From: an uncultured Clostridia bacterium
Lineage (GTDB): Bacteria > Bacillota > Clostridia > Oscillospirales > Oscillospiraceae
Direction of reading: 5' to 3'
Length of the DNA: 8,479 bases
NCBI GenBank assembly: GCA_947176425.1
Contig: CAMWQV010000062.1
Span: 1 to 8,479, forward strand
Below are positions 1 to 6,309 of the stretch, piece by piece. The notes below the pieces were generated by a model. It saw only the letters and a list, made by a program, of their open reading frames with translations. It was not told the DNA's origin and did no database searches. The position numbers were made by a program, and so were the translations under genes. Numbering within the stretch: the stretch's first letter is position 1; each line of letters opens with the position of its first letter.

Positions 1-164
1 CAAAACGTGAAAAAGGGTTTCCGCTGGATGCTTTATCCGTAGATATCGCTTCCGGCAGATATTATTATGACATCCCGGAAAGAGCCGGGGATTGGTCCGC
101 AATGGAGCGGGGCTTCAGGGCGTTTTTTGAAAATGCGCTTGCGGCGATTTCCGGCGGACGATAA
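1..164 (+). CDS. C-terminal end of an unrecognised protein (5' truncated)
   Basis: An open frame enters from the left edge (first full codon at position 3) and gives 53 residues before the TAA at 162-164. The visible tail is soluble, mixed in charge and has an aromatic run (GRYYYDIPE) followed by what looks like an amphipathic helix (WSAMERGFRAFFENALAAI) at the extreme C-terminus. The frame is closed directly by a terminator hairpin, which supports this being the real end of a gene. I do not recognise the family, and the fragment is too short to assign a role. It converges on luxS and is not part of that operon. Confidence 0.6.
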   Translation, partial: KREKGFPLDALSVDIASGRYYYDIPERAGDWSAMERGFRAFFENALAAISGGR

Positions 165-207
165 AAAACGGTTTCGGAGACATGATGTTTCCGAAACCAT
201 TTTTTTT
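163..207. terminator. Bidirectional terminator between the partial gene and luxS
   Basis: The arms GGTTTCGGA (170-178) and TCCGAAACC (190-198) form a perfect 9-bp stem around an 11-nt loop. On the + strand the stem is followed by eight T (200-207). On the - strand it is followed by the complement of the A run at 163-168. Both U-tracts are therefore present, and the hairpin can end transcription of the left partial gene and of luxS. Confidence 0.85.
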
Positions 208-212
208 GCTTA

Positions 213-671
213 TCAGTAGGAGAGACGCTCCTCGTTCCAATCATTAATAATTTCCGAATAAAACGCGCACTGTTGTTTTGCAAGTTCTACATCCAAATTG
301 ATATAATTTCCGCATTCGGCGGCGCTTTTTCCCGGCATCGGACCATCAAACACAGCTCCGGCGGCGAAGGTTTCCTGAACCAGTTTTACTGCGTCGGAAA
401 GGTTCAGCTGTCTGCCGTCAAAGAGGAAATAAAATCCGGTCTGACAGCCCATCGGTCCAAAGTAGATCACGGCGTCTTTCGCGGGGCCGTTGCGGAGCAG
501 GGTCGCGATAATGTGTTCTACAGAGTGCATTTCCGCGTTGGTAAGCAGGTCGCCGGTGTTGGGCTTCTTGAAACGCAGGTCAAAGGTAATCACGTCCCCG
601 TCACGGCGGGAGAGATAAAGCCCAGGCGTCAGTTTGTTATGGTCTACCTGAAAGCTGGCGATTCGTTCCAT
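213..671 (-). CDS. luxS: S-ribosylhomocysteine lyase LuxS (AI-2 synthesis)
   Basis: LuxS is a cytoplasmic, metal-dependent homodimer. It cleaves S-ribosylhomocysteine to homocysteine and 4,5-dihydroxy-2,3-pentanedione, the precursor of autoinducer 2. The 152-residue product has the normal family length. The metal site is visible as HSVEH (His49, Glu52, His53) with the third ligand Cys120 in AECGNY, and the active-site Cys76 lies in GPMGCQTGFY. The N-terminal SFQVDHNKLTPGLY segment is also characteristic. The ATG at 671 is preceded by AAGGAG (complement of 681-686) at 9 nt. It lies 26 nt behind mtn, whose product supplies its substrate, so the two very probably form one transcript ending at the hairpin at 163-207. 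All catalytic residues are present, so it should be active. Confidence 0.97.
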   Translation of the reverse strand: MERIASFQVDHNKLTPGLYLSRRDGDVITFDLRFKKPNTGDLLTNAEMHSVEHIIATLLRNGPAKDAVIYFGPMGCQTGFYFLFDGRQLNLSDAVKLVQETFAAGAVFDGPMPGKSAAECGNYINLDVELAKQQCAFYSEIINDWNEERLSY

Positions 672-697
672 TGTTGCAGTCTCCTTTTATGTATTCG

Positions 698-1381
698 TTA
701 TTTGCCGTCCCGCAGGGCCTGTGCAAAGGGCAGGACGATGGTATTCAGTTTTTCCATTGCCTCGCCGAAGTTGAAATATTCTCCGGCGTTGTTCTCGTGG
801 CACAGCCTGTCCGAAACAGATTTCAGCGCGGTAAATTTGACGCCGTTCCGCAGGCATACCTGCGCCGCCGCGCCGCCTTCCATCTCGCAGAGAATCGCGC
901 CGAAGGTCTCCGCAATCCAGTCCGCACGCTCGCCTTTTGTCATAAAAACTTCTCCGGTCGCGACGCGGCCCGTTTTATGCGTCACGTTCAGAGCTTTCAA
1001 AATGCTTTTCATCCGTTCGGGCTCATCGGTGGGAAAGTCCACTTTGTTGACGGTGGAGACCAGCCCTACCGGGTCGCCGATTGCTGAGGTGTCTACGTCG
1101 TGCTGTACAAAGCTGTCCGCCAGTACCACCGTACCGATAGGCAGGTCAAGAAAACTCCCCGCGACGCCTGCGTTGACAATCCAGTCGGGATGGTAGCGGT
1201 CAATAAAGAGCTGTGTACTCATGGCGGCGTTGACCTTGCCGATTCCTCCGGCATAAGCCAGAATGCCCGGTTCGATCTCATACACCGGCACGCCGCAGAC
1301 GGTTTCCAAAAGGGCGGCGCTGGTAGTTTTCAGAATGCTTTCGATCTCGCCGCTCATGGCATAGGATAATCCGATTTGCAT
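698..1381 (-). CDS. mtn: 5'-methylthioadenosine/S-adenosylhomocysteine nucleosidase
   Basis: This enzyme (also called Pfs or MtnN) removes adenine from S-adenosylhomocysteine, 5'-methylthioadenosine and 5'-deoxyadenosine. It clears methylation by-products and feeds S-ribosylhomocysteine to LuxS. The 227-residue protein is of family length. Family landmarks in order are Glu12 (catalytic in the E. coli enzyme), AGGIGKVNAA (44-53), NAGVAGS (70-76), ATGEVF (141-146), the ribose-binding Met167-Glu168 in CEMEGGAAAQVC, and the adenine-contacting Asp191 in KSVSD. The ATG at 1381 has AGGGGG about 7 nt upstream and a clear promoter. It is the first gene of the mtn-luxS unit and is divergent from the DUF2975 operon. 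I see no SAM- or SAH-responsive riboswitch in its short leader. Confidence 0.95.
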   Translation of the reverse strand: MQIGLSYAMSGEIESILKTTSAALLETVCGVPVYEIEPGILAYAGGIGKVNAAMSTQLFIDRYHPDWIVNAGVAGSFLDLPIGTVVLADSFVQHDVDTSAIGDPVGLVSTVNKVDFPTDEPERMKSILKALNVTHKTGRVATGEVFMTKGERADWIAETFGAILCEMEGGAAAQVCLRNGVKFTALKSVSDRLCHENNAGEYFNFGEAMEKLNTIVLPFAQALRDGK

Positions 1382-1413
1382 AGTGTGTCCCCCTGATTTG
1401 GTTTTCTCGATTC

Positions 1414-1442
1414 ATTATACCACAAATATCTGCGCTGGTAAA
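1414..1442 (-). promoter_or_regulatory. Promoter of mtn-luxS
   Basis: Read on the - strand, TTTACC (1437-1442) is a fair -35. After a 17-nt spacer comes a consensus TATAAT -10 (1414-1419), preceded by TG one base upstream (extended -10). It lies about 35 nt ahead of the mtn start codon and explains expression of mtn and luxS. Confidence 0.75.
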
Positions 1443-1450
1443 GAATAAAA

Positions 1451-1471
1451 TTTTATCGAATATCGATAAAA
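1451..1471. promoter_or_regulatory. Perfect palindrome, candidate operator between divergent promoters
   Basis: The arms TTTTATCGA (1451-1459) and TCGATAAAA (1463-1471) are exact inverted repeats separated by ATA. The site sits between the -35 of mtn (ends 1442) and the -35 of the DUF2975 operon (starts 1477). It is not followed by a T tract and is not between gene ends, so a terminator is unlikely. A dimeric DNA-binding protein is the natural reader. The closest candidate is the Cro/C1-type protein encoded by the second gene of the operon. That link is inference. Confidence 0.6.
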
Positions 1472-1476
1472 ATATA

Positions 1477-1505
1477 TTGACAATCAGAAAATCATCTGGT
1501 AACAT
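1477..1505 (+). promoter_or_regulatory. Promoter of the DUF2975-HTH-lipoprotein-DUF4173 operon
   Basis: A consensus TTGACA -35 (1477-1482) is separated by 17 nt from TAACAT (1500-1505), with TG one base upstream of the -10. The start codon of the first gene follows 29 nt later. The upstream palindrome ends only 5 nt before the -35, a position where a bound protein would touch or block RNA polymerase. Confidence 0.75.
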
Positions 1506-1534
1506 AGGGGCACATCAATAAGGAGGAACCGAGA

Positions 1535-2008
1535 ATGAAACGAGTAGGTTTGGTTCGGACGCTGAAAGGCGTGATTGTATTTCTTGCGGTGATGGTGGCG
1601 GTGTATTATATCGCGATTTTCCCGGACTGCATTCGGGAAATGGGAACACAGAACGCAAATGTGACTTGGATGGTGACGCCCGGCATTATAGCAATCAGTA
1701 TCAGTGCAGTACCAATTATAGTCGCTCTGGCGCTGTTCTGGAAGATCTGCACCGAGATAGGACGGGACAACTCATTCTGTCATAAAAATGCCCGCTGGCT
1801 GAGCGGAATCGGTGTCTGCGCTATGATCGACACCGGGTACTGTGCGATCGGTACAGTGACGCTGGAGCTCATTGCCGGTTCTCCGATCTGGCTGCTGGGT
1901 ACGGCGGTCTGTGTGGTCGGGCTGGCTATCGCGCTGGCAGCGTTTCTGCTGTCTCTTCTGGTGCTGAAAGCCGCTGACATGAAAGCGGAAAACGATCTGA
2001 CGATTTGA
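1535..2008 (+). CDS. DUF2975 family membrane protein
   Basis: A 157-residue integral membrane protein with four predicted helices at about residues 12-29, 47-70, 88-112 and 119-145. Charged residues lie at both ends (MKRVGLVRTLK at the start, KAADMKAEND at the end). The cytoplasmic loop after helix 2 contains IGRDNSFCHKNARWL, matching the conserved IGxDxSFxxxNxxxL-type segment of DUF2975 proteins, so I assign that family from memory of the pattern. The ATG at 1535 is set by AGGAGG (1521-1526) at 8 nt. The biochemical function of DUF2975 is unknown. Members are commonly encoded next to a small YozG-like HTH regulator, as here, where the regulator starts 10 nt downstream. It may sense the membrane state and control the regulator, but that is speculation. 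Confidence 0.8.
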   Translation: MKRVGLVRTLKGVIVFLAVMVAVYYIAIFPDCIREMGTQNANVTWMVTPGIIAISISAVPIIVALALFWKICTEIGRDNSFCHKNARWLSGIGVCAMIDTGYCAIGTVTLELIAGSPIWLLGTAVCVVGLAIALAAFLLSLLVLKAADMKAENDLTI

Positions 2009-2018
2009 GGGGGACAGT

Positions 2019-2240
2019 ATGCCGATTATTGTAAATCTTGATGTCATGCTGGCAAAACGAAAAATGTCTCTCAGCCAGCTTTCGGAACAGGTGGATGTGA
2101 CAATCGCCAATCTGTCCGTACTGAAAACCAATAAAGCAAAGGCTGTGCGGTTTACGACGCTGGAAGCGGTCTGCAAAGCGCTGGACTGTCAGCCGGGGGA
2201 TATTTTGGAGTATGTTCCGGAAAAGGAGGGATCAACGTGA
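2019..2240 (+). CDS. Small Cro/C1-type HTH transcriptional regulator (YozG-like)
   Basis: A 73-residue single-domain DNA-binding protein. After a short N-terminal strand (MPIIVNLDVMLAKRKM), the helix-turn-helix covers about residues 17-36 (SLSQLSEQVDVTIANLSVLK). It is followed by FTTLEAVCKALDCQPGDILEYV, the typical end of the HTH_26/YozG type of Cro/C1 proteins. The Shine-Dalgarno GAGGGGGA (2007-2014) overlaps the stop of the DUF2975 gene, pointing to co-translation. The next gene starts inside its stop codon (GTGA overlap at 2237-2240). It is likely an autoregulator of this operon through the palindrome at 1451-1471 (inferred from position only). Confidence 0.9.
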   Translation: MPIIVNLDVMLAKRKMSLSQLSEQVDVTIANLSVLKTNKAKAVRFTTLEAVCKALDCQPGDILEYVPEKEGST

Positions 2241-2590
2241 AAAAATTCGCTGTTTGTGTGGTCATGACGCTGCTTCTGACCGCCTGTGGTTCAAAAATTG
2301 TTCTGCCGGACCCAGAGGACATATGCCAAGTGACTGTCAGCGGCGGCGGGATGCAGACTGTGATAGACGATGAAGTCCGGATTACGGAACTGCTTCAGGA
2401 AATGGGGAAGGCCCATGCTGCCGGAAACGTCAGCATTGAGGACAGACCGGCTCTACAGATTGATTTCACATTCCGGCAGGGCGGCGTCGGTACCCTGTTT
2501 TTGTATCAAGAACATGATAGAGTGATTTTAGAGCGGCCTTTCCAGAAAATCTATGAGACCAGCAAAACGCTGCTGGATTATTTTGAGTAA
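2237..2590 (+). CDS. Small lipoprotein, possibly DUF5301-like
   Basis: The 117-residue product has a short signal peptide (MKKFAVCVVMTLLL) and a lipobox LTAC with the lipidated Cys17, so the mature part is about 100 residues tethered outside the membrane. It reads KIVLPDPEDICQVTV, then a conserved-looking SIEDRPALQIDFTF and a C-terminal ILERPFQKIYETSKTLLDYF. This resembles the DUF5301 pattern as I remember it, a tentative match. The GTG start at 2237 is supported by AAGGAGGG (2223-2230) at 6 nt and overlaps the HTH gene by 4 nt, a classic coupled arrangement. The DUF4173 gene begins 17 nt downstream, so the lipoprotein may act with that membrane protein at the outer face. Function is unknown. 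Confidence 0.8.
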   Translation: MKKFAVCVVMTLLLTACGSKIVLPDPEDICQVTVSGGGMQTVIDDEVRITELLQEMGKAHAAGNVSIEDRPALQIDFTFRQGGVGTLFLYQEHDRVILERPFQKIYETSKTLLDYFE

Positions 2591-2607
2591 AAGGGGAGTG
2601 CTGAACG

Positions 2608-4086
2608 ATGGAACAGCCAACAACACCCATATCCTCCCAAAATCCTGCCGCCGCTGTACCGCCCCGCAAGTCCTGGGCGGTGGACAGAAGGGAAGTTCGA
2701 TTGCTGCGGCTGTCTCTGGCGCTGGCGTATCTCTGCGTCAGTTTTCTGCTTGACTGGGCCGATACCTGGAAGCAGCCGGGACTTGGAATTACGATTTTGA
2801 CGTTCGGCTGGTATGCGGTCCTGTTTCTCTACCGCGGGACGGACGGAATGAAACGGAACGTCAACCGTATTTTAATGGGTTCAGCCGTACTGCTGGCCCT
2901 GACCTTCACGATTTTTTCTAACCAGTGGTTTCGATTCTGGAACCAGTTGTTCCTGCTTCTGCTGATTGCGGTTCATACCTGGGAACTGTGCGGCGGATGC
3001 CGTCTGCCGTGGAGCCGGGCGGGAATGCTGGCGGAGCGTCTGGGACGGTTCGCGCTGGGACCGTATCTCTGCTGGGGCGCGATTTGGGATACGTTTGTGT
3101 CCCTGAAAAACAAACGCGGACTTCGGCGCGGACTGCCGGTTCTGTTGGGAATCGGCGTGACCATTCCGGTCTTATGGCTGGTGACAAATATCCTTATGGA
3201 TGCGGACGCGGTGTTTGCGCTGGTGGCAGGGGACGCGCTCGCCTGGCAGGAACGCCATTTCGGACACGTGCTGGCGCGGCTGCTGCTGGCGGTATGCGCA
3301 ATGCCGTTTCTGTTCTCGCTGCTGTATTTCGCCGCCCATACGGAGACGAAAAAGACAGAAGAAAAAGCGTTCAAACTATGGGACAGTCTGCCCGCTGTGA
3401 CCCTGCTGAGTTCTTTGGACATTCTGTATGTATTTTTTCTGGCAGTCCAGTCCGCGGCGCTGTTTGGGAACCGTGCGTATTTAGAACGGGCGGGAATCAG
3501 TTTTGCGGAGTATGCGCGCAGCGGATTTTTCCAGCTGGCTGGACTGGCCGGGCTGAATATTGCGGTAATCTTGGCGGCGATCTGGCTCTGCCGGGAAAAC
3601 CGGTCTCTGCGGATATTTGCGTCCGCACTGGTCGGCCTGACAGCGGTGCTGCTGGTGTCCGCCGCATGGAAGATGACTCTCTATGTGTCTGTTTACGGGC
3701 TGTCATTCCGGCGGATGCTGACCTATTGGGGAATGGGCCTGCTGGCGGTGTTGCTGGCTTTGACTTTGCGGAAGATTTGGCGGCGGGAGTTCCGGTTCTT
3801 CCAGGCAGCCGCGCCGGTGGTATTGGCGTGGTGGCTGCTGCTGAATTACTGCAATATCGACGCGCTCACTGCAAAATACAACGCGGCGCAGGCTGCGGCG
3901 GGACGGCTGGCGGACAGTGCGGTGGAGGACCTGCTGTACTATCGGAACGGCTATGACGGACTGTCTGTGCTGGAGAACCACGCGGCAGGGCGGGAGATAC
4001 TGTCCGTGATTAAAGAGGACGCTGCGCAGGACTGCCGGAACTGGACAGTTTGGAGCGTTTCCGCATGGCGTGCGGCGCAGAAATAA
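2608..4086 (+). CDS. DUF4173 family polytopic membrane protein
   Basis: A 492-residue protein with a hydrophilic, Pro-rich N-terminus (about 1-30) followed by about eleven hydrophobic segments, near residues 33-50, 57-75, 86-104, 110-124, 176-195, 219-242, 262-283, 307-327, 337-355, 372-388 and 398-413. The diagnostic part is LLSSLDILYVFFLAVQ (267-281), the ALFG of 284-287, and EYARSGFFQL (301-310), the signature of the DUF4153/DUF4173 group. NIDALTAKYN (416-425) then begins a soluble tail of about 75 residues. The ATG at 2608 has AAGGGGAG (2591-2598) at 9 nt. It is the last gene of the operon, and its stop codon is embedded in the terminator. The family has no established biochemical activity. 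Its place behind a DUF2975/HTH pair and a lipoprotein suggests an envelope role. Confidence 0.88.
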   Translation: MEQPTTPISSQNPAAAVPPRKSWAVDRREVRLLRLSLALAYLCVSFLLDWADTWKQPGLGITILTFGWYAVLFLYRGTDGMKRNVNRILMGSAVLLALTFTIFSNQWFRFWNQLFLLLLIAVHTWELCGGCRLPWSRAGMLAERLGRFALGPYLCWGAIWDTFVSLKNKRGLRRGLPVLLGIGVTIPVLWLVTNILMDADAVFALVAGDALAWQERHFGHVLARLLLAVCAMPFLFSLLYFAAHTETKKTEEKAFKLWDSLPAVTLLSSLDILYVFFLAVQSAALFGNRAYLERAGISFAEYARSGFFQLAGLAGLNIAVILAAIWLCRENRSLRIFASALVGLTAVLLVSAAWKMTLYVSVYGLSFRRMLTYWGMGLLAVLLALTLRKIWRREFRFFQAAAPVVLAWWLLLNYCNIDALTAKYNAAQAAAGRLADSAVEDLLYYRNGYDGLSVLENHAAGREILSVIKEDAAQDCRNWTVWSVSAWRAAQK

Positions 4087-4130
4087 ATTACAGAGCAGGG
4101 GACCGGTTAAAGGCTCCTGCTCTGTAATTT
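4085..4130. terminator. Shared terminator between two convergent operons
   Basis: A perfect 15-bp stem is formed by 4085-4099 and 4116-4130 (core ACAGAGCAGG / CCTGCTCTGT, extended by AT pairs). On the + strand it runs into ATTTTATT. The left arm begins inside the TAA of the DUF4173 gene, and the right arm ends on the last base of the - strand lipoprotein stop codon. The whole 43-bp gap is therefore the hairpin, and it should serve both operons. Confidence 0.88.
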
Positions 4131-5236
4131 TATTGCGGTGTCTGGACAGTGTAAACGCCGGTCACATCTAGCGGGAAATTTCTGCCGGAAATGCGGGGAA
4201 AGTTGTACGTTGGGGAGTCAATAGTTTTATAAGGCCCGCTGCCGTCAAAAAGGTATATGACCAATTCTCCGGTTTCGCCGTCCACATCCAGAGTGGAGAG
4301 GTGGACCGCGCTGCTGAGCGGGCCGAGCCAGTTGTTGCTGATCCCGTAGGTTTTCGAGCCGTACAAGCCGCAATAGTCCATCAGGGGACGCAGTTCAAGC
4401 TCATCCTGCCAGTCGTGTCCGTCTTCTGTCCGGTAGGAGTATGTCAGCTGTGCTTTGTCCGGTTCGGCTGGCTGCCAGTAGACGGTTTGTCCGGCTTCTA
4501 TTTCCATTTCGGTTCCTTGCGAAGCCGACAGAGATACATTGGAAAACAAAGTACCGGAATCAACGGACAGTGAAACGGGGCCGTTCAAGTCGAATCGAAT
4601 AGGGAGCAGCGTTGACATCATGGGATCATAGGTCCACTGCGCAAGATCGACGTAGGGCAGGATATCTTGTACCGGGATCAGTGCAAAGAACCGTCCGTTG
4701 CCGGAAATCCAGCGCCGTATAATTTGACCCTCCTGTACGGCCTCCCAAATGCTTTCGTAGGGAAACTCCCCGTCGGCGTTTGGTTCTGCGGCCCGAAAAA
4801 TACGACAGATAAGAGTATCTGTTTCCGGCGGCAAAAACTTATGCCCGTCCCCGCTCTCAAGAGAATCGGCAATCAGTGCGTAGAAATTCGCGGGCGTGAA
4901 AGATATTGTTTCTGACAGCTCATAAACACGGGTGTCTCCGGCGGTATCTGTGATTGTCAGTTCGGTTCCGTCCAGCAGAAGCGAGTCAATAGAAGATGAG
5001 ACGAAATAGCTGCTGAGTACAGACGGCTGGTACAACAGTGCGCCAGTGACATAATATTCTGCGCCTGCGGAAACTGAAACTGCGGGGCCGCTGCTGCTGA
5101 TATTATTCAGCAATAAGGCGTAGGGATCAGGTTCCGGCGGCGGGGCTGGGTCCGCATGACCGCCGCATCCCGCCAAACCGAGCGTCAGGACAACGCCCGC
5201 AGCCGCGCAGAGCCGTTTAAGTGAAAAGAGATACAT
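4130..5236 (-). CDS. Secreted lipoprotein of unknown family
   Basis: A 368-residue lipoprotein. It has a basic and hydrophobic signal (MYLFSLKRLCAAAGVVLTLG), the lipobox LAGC with lipidated Cys24, and a Pro-rich linker (PAPPPEPDP) that spaces the mature domain from the membrane. The remainder is rich in Ser, Thr, Gly, Tyr and short hydrophobic alternations, suggesting mostly beta structure. I see no catalytic motif or known family. Two in-frame ATGs exist: the one at 5242 is only 2 nt from the AAGGAG (complement of 5245-5250), whereas the one at 5236 has an 8-nt spacing, so I use 5236. It lies 18 nt downstream of the TIGR04255 gene and is almost certainly cotranscribed with it. The stop abuts the shared terminator. 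Confidence 0.85.
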   Translation of the reverse strand: MYLFSLKRLCAAAGVVLTLGLAGCGGHADPAPPPEPDPYALLLNNISSSGPAVSVSAGAEYYVTGALLYQPSVLSSYFVSSSIDSLLLDGTELTITDTAGDTRVYELSETISFTPANFYALIADSLESGDGHKFLPPETDTLICRIFRAAEPNADGEFPYESIWEAVQEGQIIRRWISGNGRFFALIPVQDILPYVDLAQWTYDPMMSTLLPIRFDLNGPVSLSVDSGTLFSNVSLSASQGTEMEIEAGQTVYWQPAEPDKAQLTYSYRTEDGHDWQDELELRPLMDYCGLYGSKTYGISNNWLGPLSSAVHLSTLDVDGETGELVIYLFDGSGPYKTIDSPTYNFPRISGRNFPLDVTGVYTVQTPQ

Positions 5237-5254
5237 TCCCATTTCTCCTTCATA

Positions 5255-6058
5255 TCATGTAGAGGACTGCGGCTCCAGCGCGGTGTGCAAACGGTCTGTG
5301 ATCGCGCCCTGAAACAGAGAGGTAGAATGTCCATGGAGCGTCTCCAGTCCTGCGGCAGCAAAACGGGGGTCCAGCTGTCCGCCCATAAAAAGGTCCATAT
5401 CGAAAATAAACTTGACTTCCGGGTCTTGGGGGGCGTCGGGGCGGTTGGTTTTAATCATGCCCGGGCCGGCGTGCAGATTGACATGACAGGTGCTGTCCAG
5501 ACTCAGCTCCACCTCTACCGAACATTTCCGCGCACTGCGCTCGTCCACGTCTTCGGAGGCCAGAACGCCCAGATACGGCGCGGCAATCAGCTCCCGCCAG
5601 GGTTCGTCCTCCAGGTCCAGGGCCTTGCGGGAAAAGATATTAGTATACCGCAGGCCGATGCGTTCAAAATAGGCGGGCTGATAGATACGGATAAACTGTG
5701 CCAGCGGGAGATCGAACCGCTTGCCGAATTCTTCCCAGCCGGGATAGGCGATGGTGCTGAGTGAGATAAACGTATTGGTCAGATTGAGCTTCCAGCGTCC
5801 GTCAGCGGAAACAAAGTGGTAGTTGGTAATCGCCTGCGGGACTTCCACTTTTGCTTCCGAAGTACCGAGACCGACAACTCTCGGCCTGGGCTGATCCTTC
5901 CGTACGGCGTATTGAGGAAAGGCGGAACGAACGGCCTCCTGGAAGTCAGTCGGGTCATTGGTGCCGATAGACAGGATGGTGGGGAAACGGAACTGACAGA
6001 TAACCTCTGCAAGCTGCGATTTATTGTAATGGACACGTGGGTGATCGGAATAGAGCAT
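5255..6058 (-). CDS. TIGR04255 family protein
   Basis: A 267-residue soluble protein without signal peptide or membrane segment. Characteristic stretches of the sporadically distributed TIGR04255 family are visible: LAEVICQFRFPTIL (16-29), DGRWKLNLTNTFISLST (86-102), WEEFGKRFDLPLAQFI (108-123), YFERIGLRYTN (130-140), FIFDMDLF (217-224) and the C-terminal LHGHSTSLFQGAIT (241-254). Length agrees with the family. A longer frame from a TTG at 6079 is possible, but AAGGAGG (complement of 6068-6074) lies 9 nt before the ATG at 6058, inside that extension, so 6058 is the start. Its molecular activity is not established to my knowledge. It is the first gene of a two-gene unit with the lipoprotein at 4130-5236. 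Confidence 0.85.
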   Translation of the reverse strand: MLYSDHPRVHYNKSQLAEVICQFRFPTILSIGTNDPTDFQEAVRSAFPQYAVRKDQPRPRVVGLGTSEAKVEVPQAITNYHFVSADGRWKLNLTNTFISLSTIAYPGWEEFGKRFDLPLAQFIRIYQPAYFERIGLRYTNIFSRKALDLEDEPWRELIAAPYLGVLASEDVDERSARKCSVEVELSLDSTCHVNLHAGPGMIKTNRPDAPQDPEVKFIFDMDLFMGGQLDPRFAAAGLETLHGHSTSLFQGAITDRLHTALEPQSST

Positions 6059-6091
6059 GGAGCAAGTCCTCCTTATCAAACGATTTCTCTT

Positions 6092-6120
6092 ATTGTAACT
6101 CCATCAGATAAAAAAGTCAA
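6092..6120 (-). promoter_or_regulatory. Promoter of the TIGR04255-lipoprotein unit
   Basis: On the - strand, TTGACT (6115-6120) and TACAAT (6092-6097) are separated by 17 nt, each one base from consensus. They lie 33 nt upstream of the start at 6058. Confidence 0.7.
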
Positions 6121-6247
6121 ATAAAGTCCGAAAAAAATTCAGCGCGTCCTGGTCCGGGAGGCCGGTACAGTCCGCAGGATTGGCGGATATTCCAAAACAG
6201 GTCGGAAGATATGCCGAAAAATTATACTGAAATATGAATAATATCGC

Positions 6248-6276
6248 TTGAAAAAGAAAGCGTTTTGTGTTATTCT
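6248..6276 (+). promoter_or_regulatory. Promoter of the pfkB-type kinase gene with cre-like element
   Basis: TTGAAA (6248-6253) and TATTCT (6271-6276) are 17 nt apart, with TG one base upstream of the -10. The spacer contains AGAAAGCGTTTTGT (6255-6268), which agrees with the CcpA cre consensus TGWAARCGYTWNCA at all but three outer positions. A short inverted repeat CGCTT (6245-6249) / AAGCG (6258-6262) overlaps it. A repressor bound here would block the promoter. Whether that is CcpA, another LacI-type protein or nothing cannot be decided from sequence alone. Confidence 0.6.
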
Positions 6277-6309
6277 ACTAGATAAATTTTTTAATGGGGG
6301 TGTGTTGTT

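Noticed and set aside
273..1196. A 307-codon + strand open frame opposite luxS and mtn
   Set aside because: It is antisense to two genes with complete catalytic motifs, crosses their junction, has no ribosome binding site and its product resembles no protein family.
1382..1534. Possible SAM/SAH riboswitch ahead of mtn
   Set aside because: The leader between the promoter and the mtn start is only about 25 nt, too short for a known aptamer, and the palindrome lies upstream of the promoter.
2925..3956. A 343-codon + strand open frame inside the DUF4173 gene
   Set aside because: It is out of frame with a clear DUF4173 gene, and its Gly/Arg/Ala-rich translation is the usual product of reading a GC-rich membrane gene in the wrong frame.
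5237..5242. Upstream ATG giving a two-residue longer lipoprotein
   Set aside because: It is only 2 nt from the Shine-Dalgarno sequence, while the ATG at 5236 has normal 8-nt spacing.
5285..5764. A 159-codon + strand open frame opposite the TIGR04255 gene
   Set aside because: It is antisense to conserved family motifs, has no ribosome binding site and no recognisable domain.
6059..6079. TTG start extending the TIGR04255 protein by seven residues
   Set aside because: The extension is itself the ribosome binding site for the ATG at 6058, and the added residues do not belong to the conserved domain.
6121..6247. Possible small gene or RNA in the gap before the kinase gene
   Set aside because: I see no open frame with a ribosome binding site and no strong hairpin. 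Only the two divergent promoters are supported in this 251-bp gap.
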